Below, one piece after another: positions 41,566 through 50,742 of a stretch of 64,000 nucleotides of DNA (position 1 is the first letter of the stretch; every line of letters begins with the position of its first letter). The notes under the pieces are model-generated. The model searched no databases and was not told the DNA's origin. It worked only from the letters and a program-made list of their open reading frames with translations. The position numbers and the translations under genes were made by a program. Source of the DNA: Pseudomonadales bacterium (GTDB taxonomy: Bacteria > Pseudomonadota > Gammaproteobacteria > Pseudomonadales > Halieaceae); NCBI GenBank assembly GCA_024234815.1, contig JACKNO010000001.1, positions 186,001 to 250,000 of the forward strand, written 5' to 3'.

Positions 41566-43245
41566 ATGCCCTGTCTCCAGAGAATCAGCAAGCTCATTCA
41601 CAGAGGAACCCTGGGCCTGGGGTTCCTGGTCTGCTTCGCTGCCGGCGCGCACGCCGGCCAGTCGGCGGTGGCAATGCCCGACAGGTATAGCGCCGAAACG
41701 GCCGAGGCCATTATCCGGTCCGGCGGCAACGCCGTCGATGCGGCGGTAGCGTCTGCCTTTGTATTGGCGGTGACCTACCCGGAGGCCGGCAATATCGGCG
41801 GCGGCGGCTTCATGCTCAGCTACATGGGCAGCGAGGCCGCATTCCTGGATTTCCGGGAACGCGCGCCGCTGGCCGCCCACCGCGACATGTACCTGGATGA
41901 CGCCGGTAACTTCATTCCCGACAGGGCACTCACCGGCGGCCTCGCGTCCGGCGTTCCCGGCACGGTGCGCGGACTGCAGGCGGCGCATGAGCGCTACGGC
42001 TCCCTGCCATGGAAAACCTTGCTGGAGCCGGCCATAGCGCTGGCCGCAAAGGGGTTTGACGTGCACCCCGACCTGGCGATCATGGCCCGGGACAAGATCC
42101 GTGAAACCGACGGCAGGGCCAACTTCGCCGAACACTTCAGCGCGCTGGCGGAACAATCCACGTTTACCCAACCCGCGCTCGCGCGCACACTTGAGCGTAT
42201 AGCCGATGACCCGGAGGACTTTTACAGCGGCGCCGTAGCGCGCCAGATCGTCGCGGCATCACAGGGCAGCGGCGGCATCATCTCGTTAAAGGATATGGCG
42301 GAGTATCGCGCGGTCTGGCGCACGCCGCTGCAATATTACTGGCGCGGCCAACAGGTACTGGCGGCGCCGCCGCCGAGTTCGGGCGGGCTCGCGCTGCTGC
42401 AACTGCTGGGTATCACGGACTTTGCAGAGCCCCTGTTCCGCGAGGCAGGCCACAACTCCCCGCAGTATGTGCATCTGCTCGCGGAAATCGAAAAGCGGGT
42501 CTTCGCCGACCGGGCCGAGTACCTGGGCGATGCGGATTACGTTGCAGTACCGGTGGGCAAGCTGCTGGACCCGCTGTACCTCATGCGCCGGGCAGCGACA
42601 CTCAATCCCGGCGCCATTTCCGACGCGAAAAACACAAAGCCCGGACTGGAGTCGCACCAGACCACACATTTTTCAATCCTGGACCCTGCGGGCAATGCAG
42701 TCGCACTGACGTTCACCCTCAACTGGGAGTTTGGTTCCGGCGTGGTCGTCGCGGCAGCCGGCTTCCTGATGAACAACGAAATGGATGACTTCAGCGCCAA
42801 GGTCGGCGTGCCCAACAAATTTGGCGTGGTCGGCAACGACAATAACGCCATTGCCCCGGGCAAGCGCATGCTGTCCTCGATGTCCCCCACCATATTCCTG
42901 CAGGACGGCAAGACAGCGCTGGTGATCGGCACGCCCGGTGGCAGCACGATTTTCACCTCGATCTACCAGGTGATCCTCAACATCTACAGCTACAGGATGC
43001 CGCTGCAGGCGGCCGTGGACGCCACCCGCTTCCATCACCAGCTGCCCGATGCCCGCCTGATTCGCCATGACCGGCGCGAAATACCCACGAAAACCAGACG
43101 CGAACTGGAGGCCATGGGCTACACCGTGGAGGCCAATAGCTGGGGTGACCTGGGCGATGTCCAGGCGATCCTCAACGCCGACGGCGAGGTCCAGGCCGCA
43201 GCGGACACACGCGGCCGCGGTATCGCCCGCGTCTTCAGTAACTGA
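41566..43245 (+). CDS. ggt: Gamma-glutamyltransferase
   Basis: A 559-residue periplasmic enzyme of the Ntn-hydrolase type, made as a precursor that splits itself into large and small subunits. It transfers or hydrolyses the gamma-glutamyl group of glutathione. Seen: a signal peptide (LGLGFLVCFAAGAHAG), GGNAVDAAVASAFVL, GNIGGGGFML, the oxyanion/binding region, and the processing site ESHQTTHFSI with nucleophile Thr366 that becomes the new N-terminus of the small subunit; GGSTIFTSIYQVIL and the SMSPTIF region are conserved. ATG 41566; upstream 169 bases show no other feature. The length matches E. coli Ggt (580). Confidence 0.93.
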   Translation: MPCLQRISKLIHRGTLGLGFLVCFAAGAHAGQSAVAMPDRYSAETAEAIIRSGGNAVDAAVASAFVLAVTYPEAGNIGGGGFMLSYMGSEAAFLDFRERAPLAAHRDMYLDDAGNFIPDRALTGGLASGVPGTVRGLQAAHERYGSLPWKTLLEPAIALAAKGFDVHPDLAIMARDKIRETDGRANFAEHFSALAEQSTFTQPALARTLERIADDPEDFYSGAVARQIVAASQGSGGIISLKDMAEYRAVWRTPLQYYWRGQQVLAAPPPSSGGLALLQLLGITDFAEPLFREAGHNSPQYVHLLAEIEKRVFADRAEYLGDADYVAVPVGKLLDPLYLMRRAATLNPGAISDAKNTKPGLESHQTTHFSILDPAGNAVALTFTLNWEFGSGVVVAAAGFLMNNEMDDFSAKVGVPNKFGVVGNDNNAIAPGKRMLSSMSPTIFLQDGKTALVIGTPGGSTIFTSIYQVILNIYSYRMPLQAAVDATRFHHQLPDARLIRHDRREIPTKTRRELEAMGYTVEANSWGDLGDVQAILNADGEVQAAADTRGRGIARVFSN

Positions 43246-43373
43246 CAGCGCAAGCGCGGCCCGACAGCGGGGTCCAGGCCCGCGTCAATCCGGTAGCCAA
43301 GTCGAGGGAATCTTCAGTAGACTACCGGGTCCAAAAAAACTGACACCAATCACCCGCCAGGGCCCAGTCGATT

Positions 43374-44201
43374 ATGCATAAAACTATCCTGCTCCTGTTG
43401 GCCCTGAGCCTGCTCGCAGCCTGCGCCACCAGCCCCACCGGGCGCCGCCAGCTGATGCTGATTTCCCCCGATGCGGCGATTGTCCAGTCGAAGCAGGCCT
43501 ACCTGAGCACGGTCAGCGACCTGGACAAGGAAAACAAGCTGCTCGACGATCCAAAGATTGCCGACCGCGTTGCCACCATTACCGGACGACTGGTCACCGA
43601 GGCCATTGCCATGTACCCCAATACCGCCAACTGGGAGTGGAGCGTGGCGATCATAGACGATCCGGAAACGGTCAATGCCTGGTGTATGGCCGGAGGCCGC
43701 ATGGCGGTCTACACCGGCCTTTTCGACAAGCTGAAACTCACAGACGCGGAGTTTGCCCAGATCATGGGCCATGAGATCTCCCATGCCCTGGCCAACCACA
43801 CGGCGGAACGCATGTCCCGTTCCATGGCTACCTCCATTGGCGTGCTCGCCATCGGCGTGGCCTCGGACAAGCCGATGGCGACCATGGCCGGCGGCGCCAT
43901 GGCGGCAAAGCTGGCACTGGAACTGCCCAACAGCCGGACCGCGGAATCGGAAGCCGATAAAATCGGCATGGAACTCGCGGTGCGTGCCGGCTATGACCCG
44001 GACGCGGCGGTTACGCTGTGGCAGAAAATGGGCTCCCTGGGTGGCTCCGCACCGCCCGAGTTCCTCAGCACCCACCCGTCACCCGGTAATCGCGAGGCCG
44101 AGCTGGCGGCGATGATTCCGGAGATGCGCAAACTCAACCCCACCGGCAAGCTCGCGCGAGTCACCGCAATTGAGATCGTGCGGGACGCGCCCGCCCGCTG
44201 A
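43374..44201 (+). CDS. M48-family metallopeptidase, lipoprotein (LoiP/YcaL-like)
   Basis: A 275-residue lipoprotein. Lipobox LLAACATS (Cys16-18 region) after the hydrophobic leader MHKTILLLLALSLLAA. The zinc site is HEISH: His133, Glu134, His137 (GHEISHALA), with the third ligand Glu in SEADKIGM. Length and layout fit LoiP and YcaL, outer-membrane-associated proteases that help remove damaged envelope proteins. A short AT-rich leader precedes the ATG at 43374. It lies 128 bases after ggt in the same direction and converges with the LysR gene at 44244. Confidence 0.92.
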   Translation: MHKTILLLLALSLLAACATSPTGRRQLMLISPDAAIVQSKQAYLSTVSDLDKENKLLDDPKIADRVATITGRLVTEAIAMYPNTANWEWSVAIIDDPETVNAWCMAGGRMAVYTGLFDKLKLTDAEFAQIMGHEISHALANHTAERMSRSMATSIGVLAIGVASDKPMATMAGGAMAAKLALELPNSRTAESEADKIGMELAVRAGYDPDAAVTLWQKMGSLGGSAPPEFLSTHPSPGNREAELAAMIPEMRKLNPTGKLARVTAIEIVRDAPAR

Positions 44202-44243
44202 ACCGCTCGGGACGAGTCCACAGACGGCGGCAGGGCACCGGTA

Positions 44244-45203
44244 TCAGACAATGCCGAACCGCGCCGCCAACCCCATGGCACGCCGGTCCATATCCGCCTT
44301 GATACGGCGCAGTTCCACCGCAAACTGGCGGGCGGCCGGACTGAGGCTGCGGCCGCGAAGGTAAATAAGACCCGAGTGCATACGCGGGGTGATAGTGCCG
44401 GTTTGCAGCAGGGTCATGCTGCCATTGAGCAGTTCGTTGGCCACCTGCGGCAGCGGCGCCAGGGTAATGCCATCCGACGCCAGCACAATCCGCTTGGTGG
44501 CGGCGAAGGTCGCTACGTCGATCTTGACCCGAAATGGGCCTGTCGCTCCCAGGCTATCGGGCTCTTCCCCCGGCGAGGCCAGGAACTGTTCGATCCGGGC
44601 GGGCACCCGGTTGCCCACCAGCGGATAATCGTCAAATTCGGCTTTATTTACCGGACCCCGTCCCGCCAGCGGATGCCCGCTGCGGCAGACAAATTGAAAA
44701 TGATCGTCTATCAGTAACTCGGTTTCGAAACGATCATCAGCCTCCACGGTACTGAGGTCCGCCACGGCAACATCAGACTGCCGTTCCAGCAGGTGGGAGG
44801 CCACGTCCGCCCAGTCCGCTTCCCGAATGCGGCAGTGAATGTCCGGAGCGGAGCGAACCAACGCCGCCACCGCATCGGGAACCAGGGCATCCCCGGGAAA
44901 GGGCCCAGTGGAGATGACCAGTGAACCCCGCGCCAGGCCCATCACGTCAGCCATCGCCCGCTCCAGGTCCTCGCCCTCGCGCAGCACCCGGCGCCCGTGT
45001 TCCATAAACAGGCTCCCCACCGGGGTGAGCTCCACGCCAGAGGACAGGCGATCAAACAAGCGTATCCCCAGCGACGCTTCCAGGGTCTGGATACTGCGGG
45101 TGAGAGCCGGCTGGCTGATATGCAACTGCGCAGCGGCCAGCCTGAAATTTCGATGATGGGCCAGCGCATGGGCGTGCGCCAGCTGCCGGAAATTGATACT
45201 CAT
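44244..45203 (-). CDS. LysR-family transcriptional regulator
   Basis: A 319-residue LTTR: winged helix-turn-helix at residues 1-65 (HRNFRLAAAQLHISQPALTRSIQTLEASLGIRLFDR) and a periplasmic-binding-like effector domain after residue 90. It is transcribed divergently from the sulfatase gene at 45337 across a 133-base region that contains a good promoter and two copies of an ATTGCAYTGGAA sequence, so it most likely controls the sulfatase and itself. Effector unknown; a sulfated metabolite or its product is a fair guess. No clear Shine-Dalgarno is visible. Confidence 0.9.
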   Translation of the reverse strand: MSINFRQLAHAHALAHHRNFRLAAAQLHISQPALTRSIQTLEASLGIRLFDRLSSGVELTPVGSLFMEHGRRVLREGEDLERAMADVMGLARGSLVISTGPFPGDALVPDAVAALVRSAPDIHCRIREADWADVASHLLERQSDVAVADLSTVEADDRFETELLIDDHFQFVCRSGHPLAGRGPVNKAEFDDYPLVGNRVPARIEQFLASPGEEPDSLGATGPFRVKIDVATFAATKRIVLASDGITLAPLPQVANELLNGSMTLLQTGTITPRMHSGLIYLRGRSLSPAARQFAVELRRIKADMDRRAMGLAARFGIV

Positions 45204-45222
45204 AACTGAAAGGTATTAATAG

Positions 45223-45250
45223 TTGATCTATATTGCATTGGAATTATAGT
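45223..45250 (+). promoter_or_regulatory. Sigma70-like promoter of the sulfatase gene
   Basis: TTGATC (45223-45228), a 16-base spacer and TATAGT (45245-45250). The AT-rich block is unlike the surrounding GC-rich DNA. It lies 87 bases upstream of the sulfatase ATG. Confidence 0.5.
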
Positions 45251-45276
45251 CGCGAACATCCTAGATTGCACTGGAA
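45229..45276. promoter_or_regulatory. Candidate LysR operator pair
   Basis: ATTGCATTGGAA at 45232-45243 and ATTGCACTGGAA at 45265-45276 differ in one base and lie 33 bases apart, i.e. three helical turns. The first forms part of a near-palindrome (45229-45248). This is how LysR-type regulators often bind, as a tetramer on two sites, one of them overlapping the promoter. Confidence 0.45.
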
Positions 45277-45336
45277 CATGAACCGCCGGCCTGACCTGAA
45301 AATACCAAAACACCCACAATCCGAGGATAAGCGCCT

Positions 45337-46944
45337 ATGATCACTGGAAAAATCAACCGCCGCGGCACACGCGAGAAGGCACGGGGGGGGTCCCGGCCGT
45401 TTCGCCTGCCGGCTCTGATGACTGCGGGCCTGATGGCGTTGGCATCTGCCGTCACCAGCGCCGCCGACAAGCCGAATATCCTGGTGATCTGGGGCGACGA
45501 CGTGGGCCGGGCCAATATCAGCGCCTACACCATGGGCATGATGGGCTACCGCACACCCAATATCGACCGCATCGCCAACGAGGGCATGATCTTTACCGAT
45601 TACTACGGGGAGCAGAGCTGCACCGCGGGTCGCTCCTCTTTCATCATGGGGCAGTCGGTATTTCGTACCGGCCTGAGCAAGGTGGGCCTCCCCGGAGCCA
45701 AGCTGGGGATGCGGAAAGAAGATCCCACCATCGCCGGACTCCTGAAGGCGCAGGGCTACGTCACCGGTCAGTTTGGCAAGAACCACCTGGGAGACCGGGA
45801 TGAAATGCTGCCGACCAACCACGGTTTCGACGAGTTCTTCGGCAACCTCTACCACCTCAACGCCGAAGAGGAGCCGGAAAATCCTGACTACCCGAAAGAC
45901 CCTGAATTTCGCAAGAAATACGGGCCGCGCGGCGTGATCCGCTCCACAGCGGACGGCAAGATCGAGGACACGGGCCCGCTGACCAAGGCGCGCATGGAAG
46001 TGGTGGATGACGAAACCTCCGCCGCCGCGATGAAGTTCATCGCCAAGGCGGTAAAAGAGGACAAGCCTTTCTTCGTCTGGTGGAGCGGTACCCGCATGCA
46101 TTTCCGCACCCACGTGAGCGACGCCAAGATGGCTGAAGTCCAGAAGCAGTATCCCCGGGCGGACGAATATACCGCGGGTATGCTGGAGCATGATGCTCAC
46201 ATCGGCCAGTTTCTCAAGCAACTGGACGACCTGGGCATCGCCGACAATACCATCGTGTTCTACTCCACGGACAACGGCCCACACTACAATACCTGGCCGG
46301 ATGCCGCTTCCACTCCCTTCCGCGGTGAAAAGAACACCAACTGGGAAGGCGGCTGGCGAGTGCCCTCCATGGTGCGCTGGCCCGGCAAGATCGAGGCGGG
46401 CTCTGTTTCCAATGAAATCATGCATCACATGGACTGGACCCCCACCTTTCTGGCCGCGGCCGGCGAACCCAACATCAAGGAGAAGCTGCTGAAGGGTTAC
46501 AGCGCCATCGGCCGCAACTACAAGGTGCACCTGGATGGCTACAACTTCCTGCCCCTGCTCACCGGTAAAACCAAGGAAGGCCCGCGCCATGAAATTTTCT
46601 ACTTCTCCGACGACGGCGACCTCACGGCGCTGCGCTACAACGACTGGAAGATGATTTTCATGGAGCAGAAGACCCAGGGTACTCTCCGGGTCTGGATGGA
46701 GCCTTTTGTGCCGCTGCGCTTGCCCCTGATCTTCAACCTGCGCCGGGACCCTTACGAGCGCGCCGAACAGACCTCCAACACCTACTATGACTGGCTGATA
46801 GACCACGCCTTCCTGCTGGTACCTGCGCAGGACTACGTGGGCCAGTTCCTGGCGACATTCAAGCAGTTCCCACCGCGCCAGAAGGCGGCCAGTTTCTCCC
46901 TGGACCAGGTGATGGAGCAATTGGCGGATCCCGGTTCACGCTAG
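45337..46944 (+). CDS. Sulfatase (exported, formylglycine-type)
   Basis: A 535-residue arylsulfatase-type enzyme with a signal region after a basic N-terminus (PALMTAGLMALASAVTSA). Catalytic Cys95 in the CTAGR consensus is the residue converted to formylglycine by a formylglycine-generating enzyme, not seen in the window. Metal-ligand sets appear: ILVIWGDDVGRAN (Asp-Asp), and STDNGPHY (Asp-Asn-Gly). GKNHLG carries the Lys/His of the active site. The protein likely hydrolyses sulfate esters of organic compounds outside the cytosol. It is divergent from a LysR regulator and followed by a strong intrinsic terminator (46969-46994), so it forms a monocistronic unit. Substrate cannot be inferred. 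Confidence 0.9.
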   Translation: MITGKINRRGTREKARGGSRPFRLPALMTAGLMALASAVTSAADKPNILVIWGDDVGRANISAYTMGMMGYRTPNIDRIANEGMIFTDYYGEQSCTAGRSSFIMGQSVFRTGLSKVGLPGAKLGMRKEDPTIAGLLKAQGYVTGQFGKNHLGDRDEMLPTNHGFDEFFGNLYHLNAEEEPENPDYPKDPEFRKKYGPRGVIRSTADGKIEDTGPLTKARMEVVDDETSAAAMKFIAKAVKEDKPFFVWWSGTRMHFRTHVSDAKMAEVQKQYPRADEYTAGMLEHDAHIGQFLKQLDDLGIADNTIVFYSTDNGPHYNTWPDAASTPFRGEKNTNWEGGWRVPSMVRWPGKIEAGSVSNEIMHHMDWTPTFLAAAGEPNIKEKLLKGYSAIGRNYKVHLDGYNFLPLLTGKTKEGPRHEIFYFSDDGDLTALRYNDWKMIFMEQKTQGTLRVWMEPFVPLRLPLIFNLRRDPYERAEQTSNTYYDWLIDHAFLLVPAQDYVGQFLATFKQFPPRQKAASFSLDQVMEQLADPGSR

Positions 46945-46968
46945 GCGCCGCCTCGACGTCTGAGCGTA

Positions 46969-46994
46969 AAGGCCCCTTTCGGGGCCTTCTTTTT
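46969..46994 (+). terminator. Intrinsic terminator of the sulfatase gene
   Basis: AAGGCCCC, loop TTTC, GGGGCCTT, then CTTTTT: a perfect eight-bp stem with a T-run, 25 bases past the sulfatase stop. Confidence 0.9.
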
Positions 46995-47118
46995 GCCTTG
47001 CATACTGGCAGTACCCGCGGGCCGAAGGCACCACCGTGCTACCCGCGCATGCGCCGGATTGTGGGATTGGCATGAATTCAGGCTATCATGGCCAAACAAC
47101 TTATCCGAACCTACCCAA

Positions 47119-47955
47119 ATGCAGGCGCTCGCCCAGTTCAGTGAACATATCGCACGGCTGATTCCCGCGCTCGGAAGCGCTGAGTTTCCGAACCTGCTGG
47201 TGGCCATGCTCAGGCAACTGGTGCACTGTGACGATGCCACCATCATTGTCTACCCGGGAACCGACCTGCCTGTCATCGAATATTTCGAGGTGCCCGAGGG
47301 CGCTGCCGACTCCACGCTGGACGTCTACGTAAAAGGGGCCTTCCTGCTGGATCCTTTCTACCTGTCTGCGAGTCGGGACAGGAACTTTGGCGTATTTCGC
47401 CTGCGGGACCTCGCACCGAAGGACTTCAAAAGCAGCGATTACTACAAGAACTGGTACCTCAACTGCGGTTACCGGGATGAGTGTGGTTACCTGATCCAGA
47501 GCGGACCGGAGGGTTTCATCAATATCGCGCTCGGCAAACGCCGGCCGCGCGCCACGTTCACCAAACCGGAACTGGAGACCCTGCGTGACATTCAGCCCAC
47601 TATCGACCTGCTCTGCCAGCGCCATTGGGCGGACGCCGGCACCCGGCGACCGGGAGTGGACTTGCGGGGTCAGCTGGACGCGGCCCTGAATTCCTTTGGC
47701 AGCAGCCTGCTGACCGACCGCGAAGCCCAGGTGATCAAGCTGGTACTGCACGGGCACAGCACCAAGACCCTGGCTGAAAAACTCTCTATCTCCATGGAAA
47801 CGGTCAAGCTGCATCGCAAGCACGCCTATTCCAAACTGGAAGTGAGCTCGCAGGCGGAGCTGTTCTACCTGTTTCTCGATTCAGTGATGAGCGCCGGGGA
47901 TTACAATGGTGGCGACCCGCTGTTGCCGTATCTCAGGCCGGGGCCGGCCAGGTAG
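47119..47955 (+). CDS. LuxR-family transcriptional regulator
   Basis: A 278-residue protein with a C-terminal GerE-type helix-turn-helix (LTDREAQVIKLVLHGHSTKTLAEKL, ISMETVKLHRKHAYSKL). The N-terminal 190 residues are not a recognisable autoinducer-binding or receiver domain, though a PAS/GAF-like shape with FEVPEGAADS and YLIQSGPEGFINIALG is plausible. The ATG at 47119 is chosen; a longer open frame adds 42 residues of unlikely sequence. Solo LuxR regulators of this size often respond to small molecules from the host or environment. It converges with the agmatinase gene (47988), whose product makes putrescine, and might regulate it, but no sequence sign of this is seen. Confidence 0.8.
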   Translation: MQALAQFSEHIARLIPALGSAEFPNLLVAMLRQLVHCDDATIIVYPGTDLPVIEYFEVPEGAADSTLDVYVKGAFLLDPFYLSASRDRNFGVFRLRDLAPKDFKSSDYYKNWYLNCGYRDECGYLIQSGPEGFINIALGKRRPRATFTKPELETLRDIQPTIDLLCQRHWADAGTRRPGVDLRGQLDAALNSFGSSLLTDREAQVIKLVLHGHSTKTLAEKLSISMETVKLHRKHAYSKLEVSSQAELFYLFLDSVMSAGDYNGGDPLLPYLRPGPAR

Positions 47956-47987
47956 CCCACACCGACGCGCGACGGGGCGGGTAACAT

Positions 47988-48908
47988 CTAGCCACGGCTG
48001 GCGCGCATGTAGAGAAACTCCAGTACCAGCGACGCGCCGGCCAGACTGGTGATATCCGCATGGTCGTAGGCCGGGGCGATTTCGACGACATCAAAACCCA
48101 CTATATCGAGATCCGCCAGACCCCGCAGAATGTGCATCGCCCGGGAACTGCTGAGACCGCCCACTACAGGCGTGCCGGTACCCGGCGCATAAGCCGGATC
48201 GAGGCAATCTATATCAAAGGTCAGGTAGGCCGGCATGCTGCCCACCCGGGCGCGGATGGCGGCGACGGTCTCCGCGACGGCCTGCTCGTTGGCCTGCTGC
48301 GCATCGATTACCAGGAAATCATGGTCGCCGCGATCATAGTCCGTGCGAATGCCAATCTGTACCGAGTGCGCGGGATCTATCAGGCCCTCCCGGGGCGCGC
48401 GGTGGAACATACAGCCGTGGCTGTATTTTTCTTCATCGCCGTAGGTGTCTGTGTGCGCATCGAAATGGATCAACGCCAGCTTGCCGTGGGTTCTGGCATG
48501 ACCGCGCAGCAGGGGCAGGGTGACAAAGTGATCGCCGCCGATACTCACCAGGGTCTTGCCCGCGCCGGTAATCGCCGCCGCCTTCTCCTCCACCCGTGCC
48601 AGCATGTCCTCGCTGTCACCATACCCGTAGCGCAGATCACCGTAATCAATGGCCTTCAGGCGCTCGGCCAGGTTGAAGGTCCAGGGCCAGCGCTGTTCTT
48701 CCCAACGCAGGTTGGCACTGGCCTGGCGCACCGCGTTGGGACCACCGCGCGCGCCGGGGCGGCCGCTGGTGCCGAGGTCGTAGGGAATGCCCATGACCAC
48801 GGCATCGACGTCGTCGCCGCCGAACTCACGGCTCAAGGGCAGACCCAGGTAACTGAAAACGTCGATGTAAATAGAGGTTTCGGCAAAGGGAAATTGGCTA
48901 TCGCTCAT
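47988..48908 (-). CDS. speB: Agmatinase
   Basis: A 306-residue Mn-dependent ureohydrolase, the same length as E. coli SpeB, which splits agmatine into putrescine and urea. Metal ligands: His127 (SIGGDHF), Asp150, His152 and Asp154 (FDAHTD), Asp232 and Asp234 (FDIDCLDP). The start overlaps the upstream sulfotransferase stop by one base (TGATG), so the two are translationally coupled. Agmatinase/arginase-family proteins of the ureohydrolase fold also include guanidinobutyrase and proclavaminate amidinohydrolase; SpeB is the best fit. With the PuuA- and SpuC-like genes 9-12 kb away it suggests an agmatine-to-putrescine degradation route. Confidence 0.92.
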   Translation of the reverse strand: MSDSQFPFAETSIYIDVFSYLGLPLSREFGGDDVDAVVMGIPYDLGTSGRPGARGGPNAVRQASANLRWEEQRWPWTFNLAERLKAIDYGDLRYGYGDSEDMLARVEEKAAAITGAGKTLVSIGGDHFVTLPLLRGHARTHGKLALIHFDAHTDTYGDEEKYSHGCMFHRAPREGLIDPAHSVQIGIRTDYDRGDHDFLVIDAQQANEQAVAETVAAIRARVGSMPAYLTFDIDCLDPAYAPGTGTPVVGGLSSSRAMHILRGLADLDIVGFDVVEIAPAYDHADITSLAGASLVLEFLYMRASRG

Positions 48909-50548
48909 CAGTCGATCTCCCGCGAGGGCCGGGTTGCGGCAGGCGCATCGTTTCCGGAAATAACGCCTTCATCCCGAAGTATCGCCAGCGCCGGCTCAAG
49001 TTGCCGCTGGTAGTGCCGCCAGCGCCCCACGGAGCGGGTATGGGCCGGCTCCCGCACCTGCACCGCGCTGGCGGTGGTGACCGCCGAGTCCTGGCGGTGG
49101 AACTCGCCACAGGCATCTTCCCAGGGCAAGTCCAGGTAATCGAGAATCCGCCGGGCATTGCCTTCCAGGTCTGTGACCACCTCCTCGTAACGCACATCGA
49201 GAAAGCGCCCCGGGAAACGCTCCCGCCACAGCGCCATCAGGTGGTGGTACCGCGCGAAGTGTCGCGCCATCTCCTCCAGCGAATAGGAATGGGGATAGGC
49301 ATCGGCGAACAGCTGTTTGAACACGGCGAAGCAGGCGTCCCGCGGATCCCTCACCAGGTGAATGATCCTGGCGTTGGGCAGCGCGGCGAGAATATGCGGC
49401 AGGAACAGGTAGTTGTAGGGCAGCTTGTCGACGAAGCGGGGGGACTGGCCGCGCAGCTTGGTGGTGCGCGACAGGTACTGTTTACCCAGCGCGGCCGGGT
49501 CGAGTTGCAGGGCGTTCCTGAACAGCTCCGGCGAGAAACGCTCCAGGCGGTCGTAATCCGTCATACGGCGAATACAGTTACCGAATTGCTGCAGTTCGCC
49601 GGCGGAATGCACCTGGGAATGGGCGCTGACAATCCGCTCGACCAGAGTGGTGCCGGTGCGCGGCTGGCCGATAATAAAAATGGGCGACCTGTCGTCACAT
49701 CCGGCCGCACGGGAGGCCAGCCACTCGCTGGTATACAGTTCCGCCAGGGTATCGTAGGTAGCGGCCTCCCGGGCCTCGTCAAACTGCAGGGTAGCGCGGC
49801 GGGCTTTTGCGCCGCTGGCAAACGCGCTGAAGGCGCCGTCCCAGTCCTCGATATCTTCCAGCTCCTTGCCGACGGCGTAGTGGATGAAAGCCTGCGCCCC
49901 CGGCGGCAGGGAGCGCTGTGACAATAGCGCCTCCATCTCCCGGATATGGGTGCGGTCCTGCGCTTTGCCGAGGCCCGACAACAACCAGTGAGCCTGGGCA
50001 TTGCCACGCCCCTGCACCAGGGCCACGGAGAGTTCCTCGCCCGCGCGGGCGGTTTCACCCAGGTATATCAGGTTATTGGCGTAGTTGATCCGCAAGGCCG
50101 GATTGCCCGGTTCCGCCTGCACCGCGCGCCGGTACCATTCATCGGCATTGCGGTGCTCGCCCAACAGGGTATAGGTGGTGCCTATCACATCGTGGATAGC
50201 GGGGATGTCTCCAGACTCCCTGCTTACCGCGCTTTGCAGGGCGATGTCGGCACGATTCACCTGCCCGCCCTCCGCCAGCAGTTTCGCCAGGTGCGCCCAG
50301 GCGGCCGCGTGACCAGGATCGATGCTGGTGACGGAACCAAAAGCCGAGAGCGCGGTGCCGCGATCACCGGTGGCCAGCGCGATCAGGCCCACCAGGAAAT
50401 GGGCCGGCGCCAACTCGGGTTGACGCGACAGCACCAACTTGCAGCAGGTTGACGCCTCGGCGATATCGCCGCGAGACAAGGCGCGGAAGCCCCGGGCCAT
50501 CAGCTCGCGAGGGTTGATCGGTTGGCCTGCGGCGGCGGTTTTTTTCAT
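48908..50548 (-). CDS. TPR-repeat sulfotransferase family protein
   Basis: A 546-residue cytosolic protein. Residues about 15-240 form TPR-like helices (AEASTCCKLVLSRQPELAPAH, NADEWYRRAVQAEPGNPALR); residues about 288-520 form a P-loop sulfotransferase: the 5'-phosphosulfate loop GQPRTGTTLVE (294-305) and the 3'-phosphate site LVRDPRDACFAVFK. The enzyme would use PAPS to sulfate a peptide, lipid or sugar. TPR-sulfotransferases are widespread in marine bacteria, and their acceptors are mostly unknown. It is translationally coupled to speB; why an agmatinase gene is linked to a sulfotransferase is unclear. A sulfatase lies 2 kb away, but no common substrate is evident. Confidence 0.87.
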   Translation of the reverse strand: MKKTAAAGQPINPRELMARGFRALSRGDIAEASTCCKLVLSRQPELAPAHFLVGLIALATGDRGTALSAFGSVTSIDPGHAAAWAHLAKLLAEGGQVNRADIALQSAVSRESGDIPAIHDVIGTTYTLLGEHRNADEWYRRAVQAEPGNPALRINYANNLIYLGETARAGEELSVALVQGRGNAQAHWLLSGLGKAQDRTHIREMEALLSQRSLPPGAQAFIHYAVGKELEDIEDWDGAFSAFASGAKARRATLQFDEAREAATYDTLAELYTSEWLASRAAGCDDRSPIFIIGQPRTGTTLVERIVSAHSQVHSAGELQQFGNCIRRMTDYDRLERFSPELFRNALQLDPAALGKQYLSRTTKLRGQSPRFVDKLPYNYLFLPHILAALPNARIIHLVRDPRDACFAVFKQLFADAYPHSYSLEEMARHFARYHHLMALWRERFPGRFLDVRYEEVVTDLEGNARRILDYLDLPWEDACGEFHRQDSAVTTASAVQVREPAHTRSVGRWRHYQRQLEPALAILRDEGVISGNDAPAATRPSREID

Positions 50549-50742
50549 GCGGGAGCGGCAACCTTGTTGTTGGCCATATGCGGCGAAAAATCGCCTCCGT
50601 TAATCGTCGCCCACCCTATCACCAGAGCGAGGCCGGCTCAATGTATCCGACGCCACCCCCTTAGGGGTATACACAGGGCTGTTGAGTGATGAAACGATAG
50701 CCTTATAAGACAACTGTTAACTGAATCGATGGAATATAGCTT

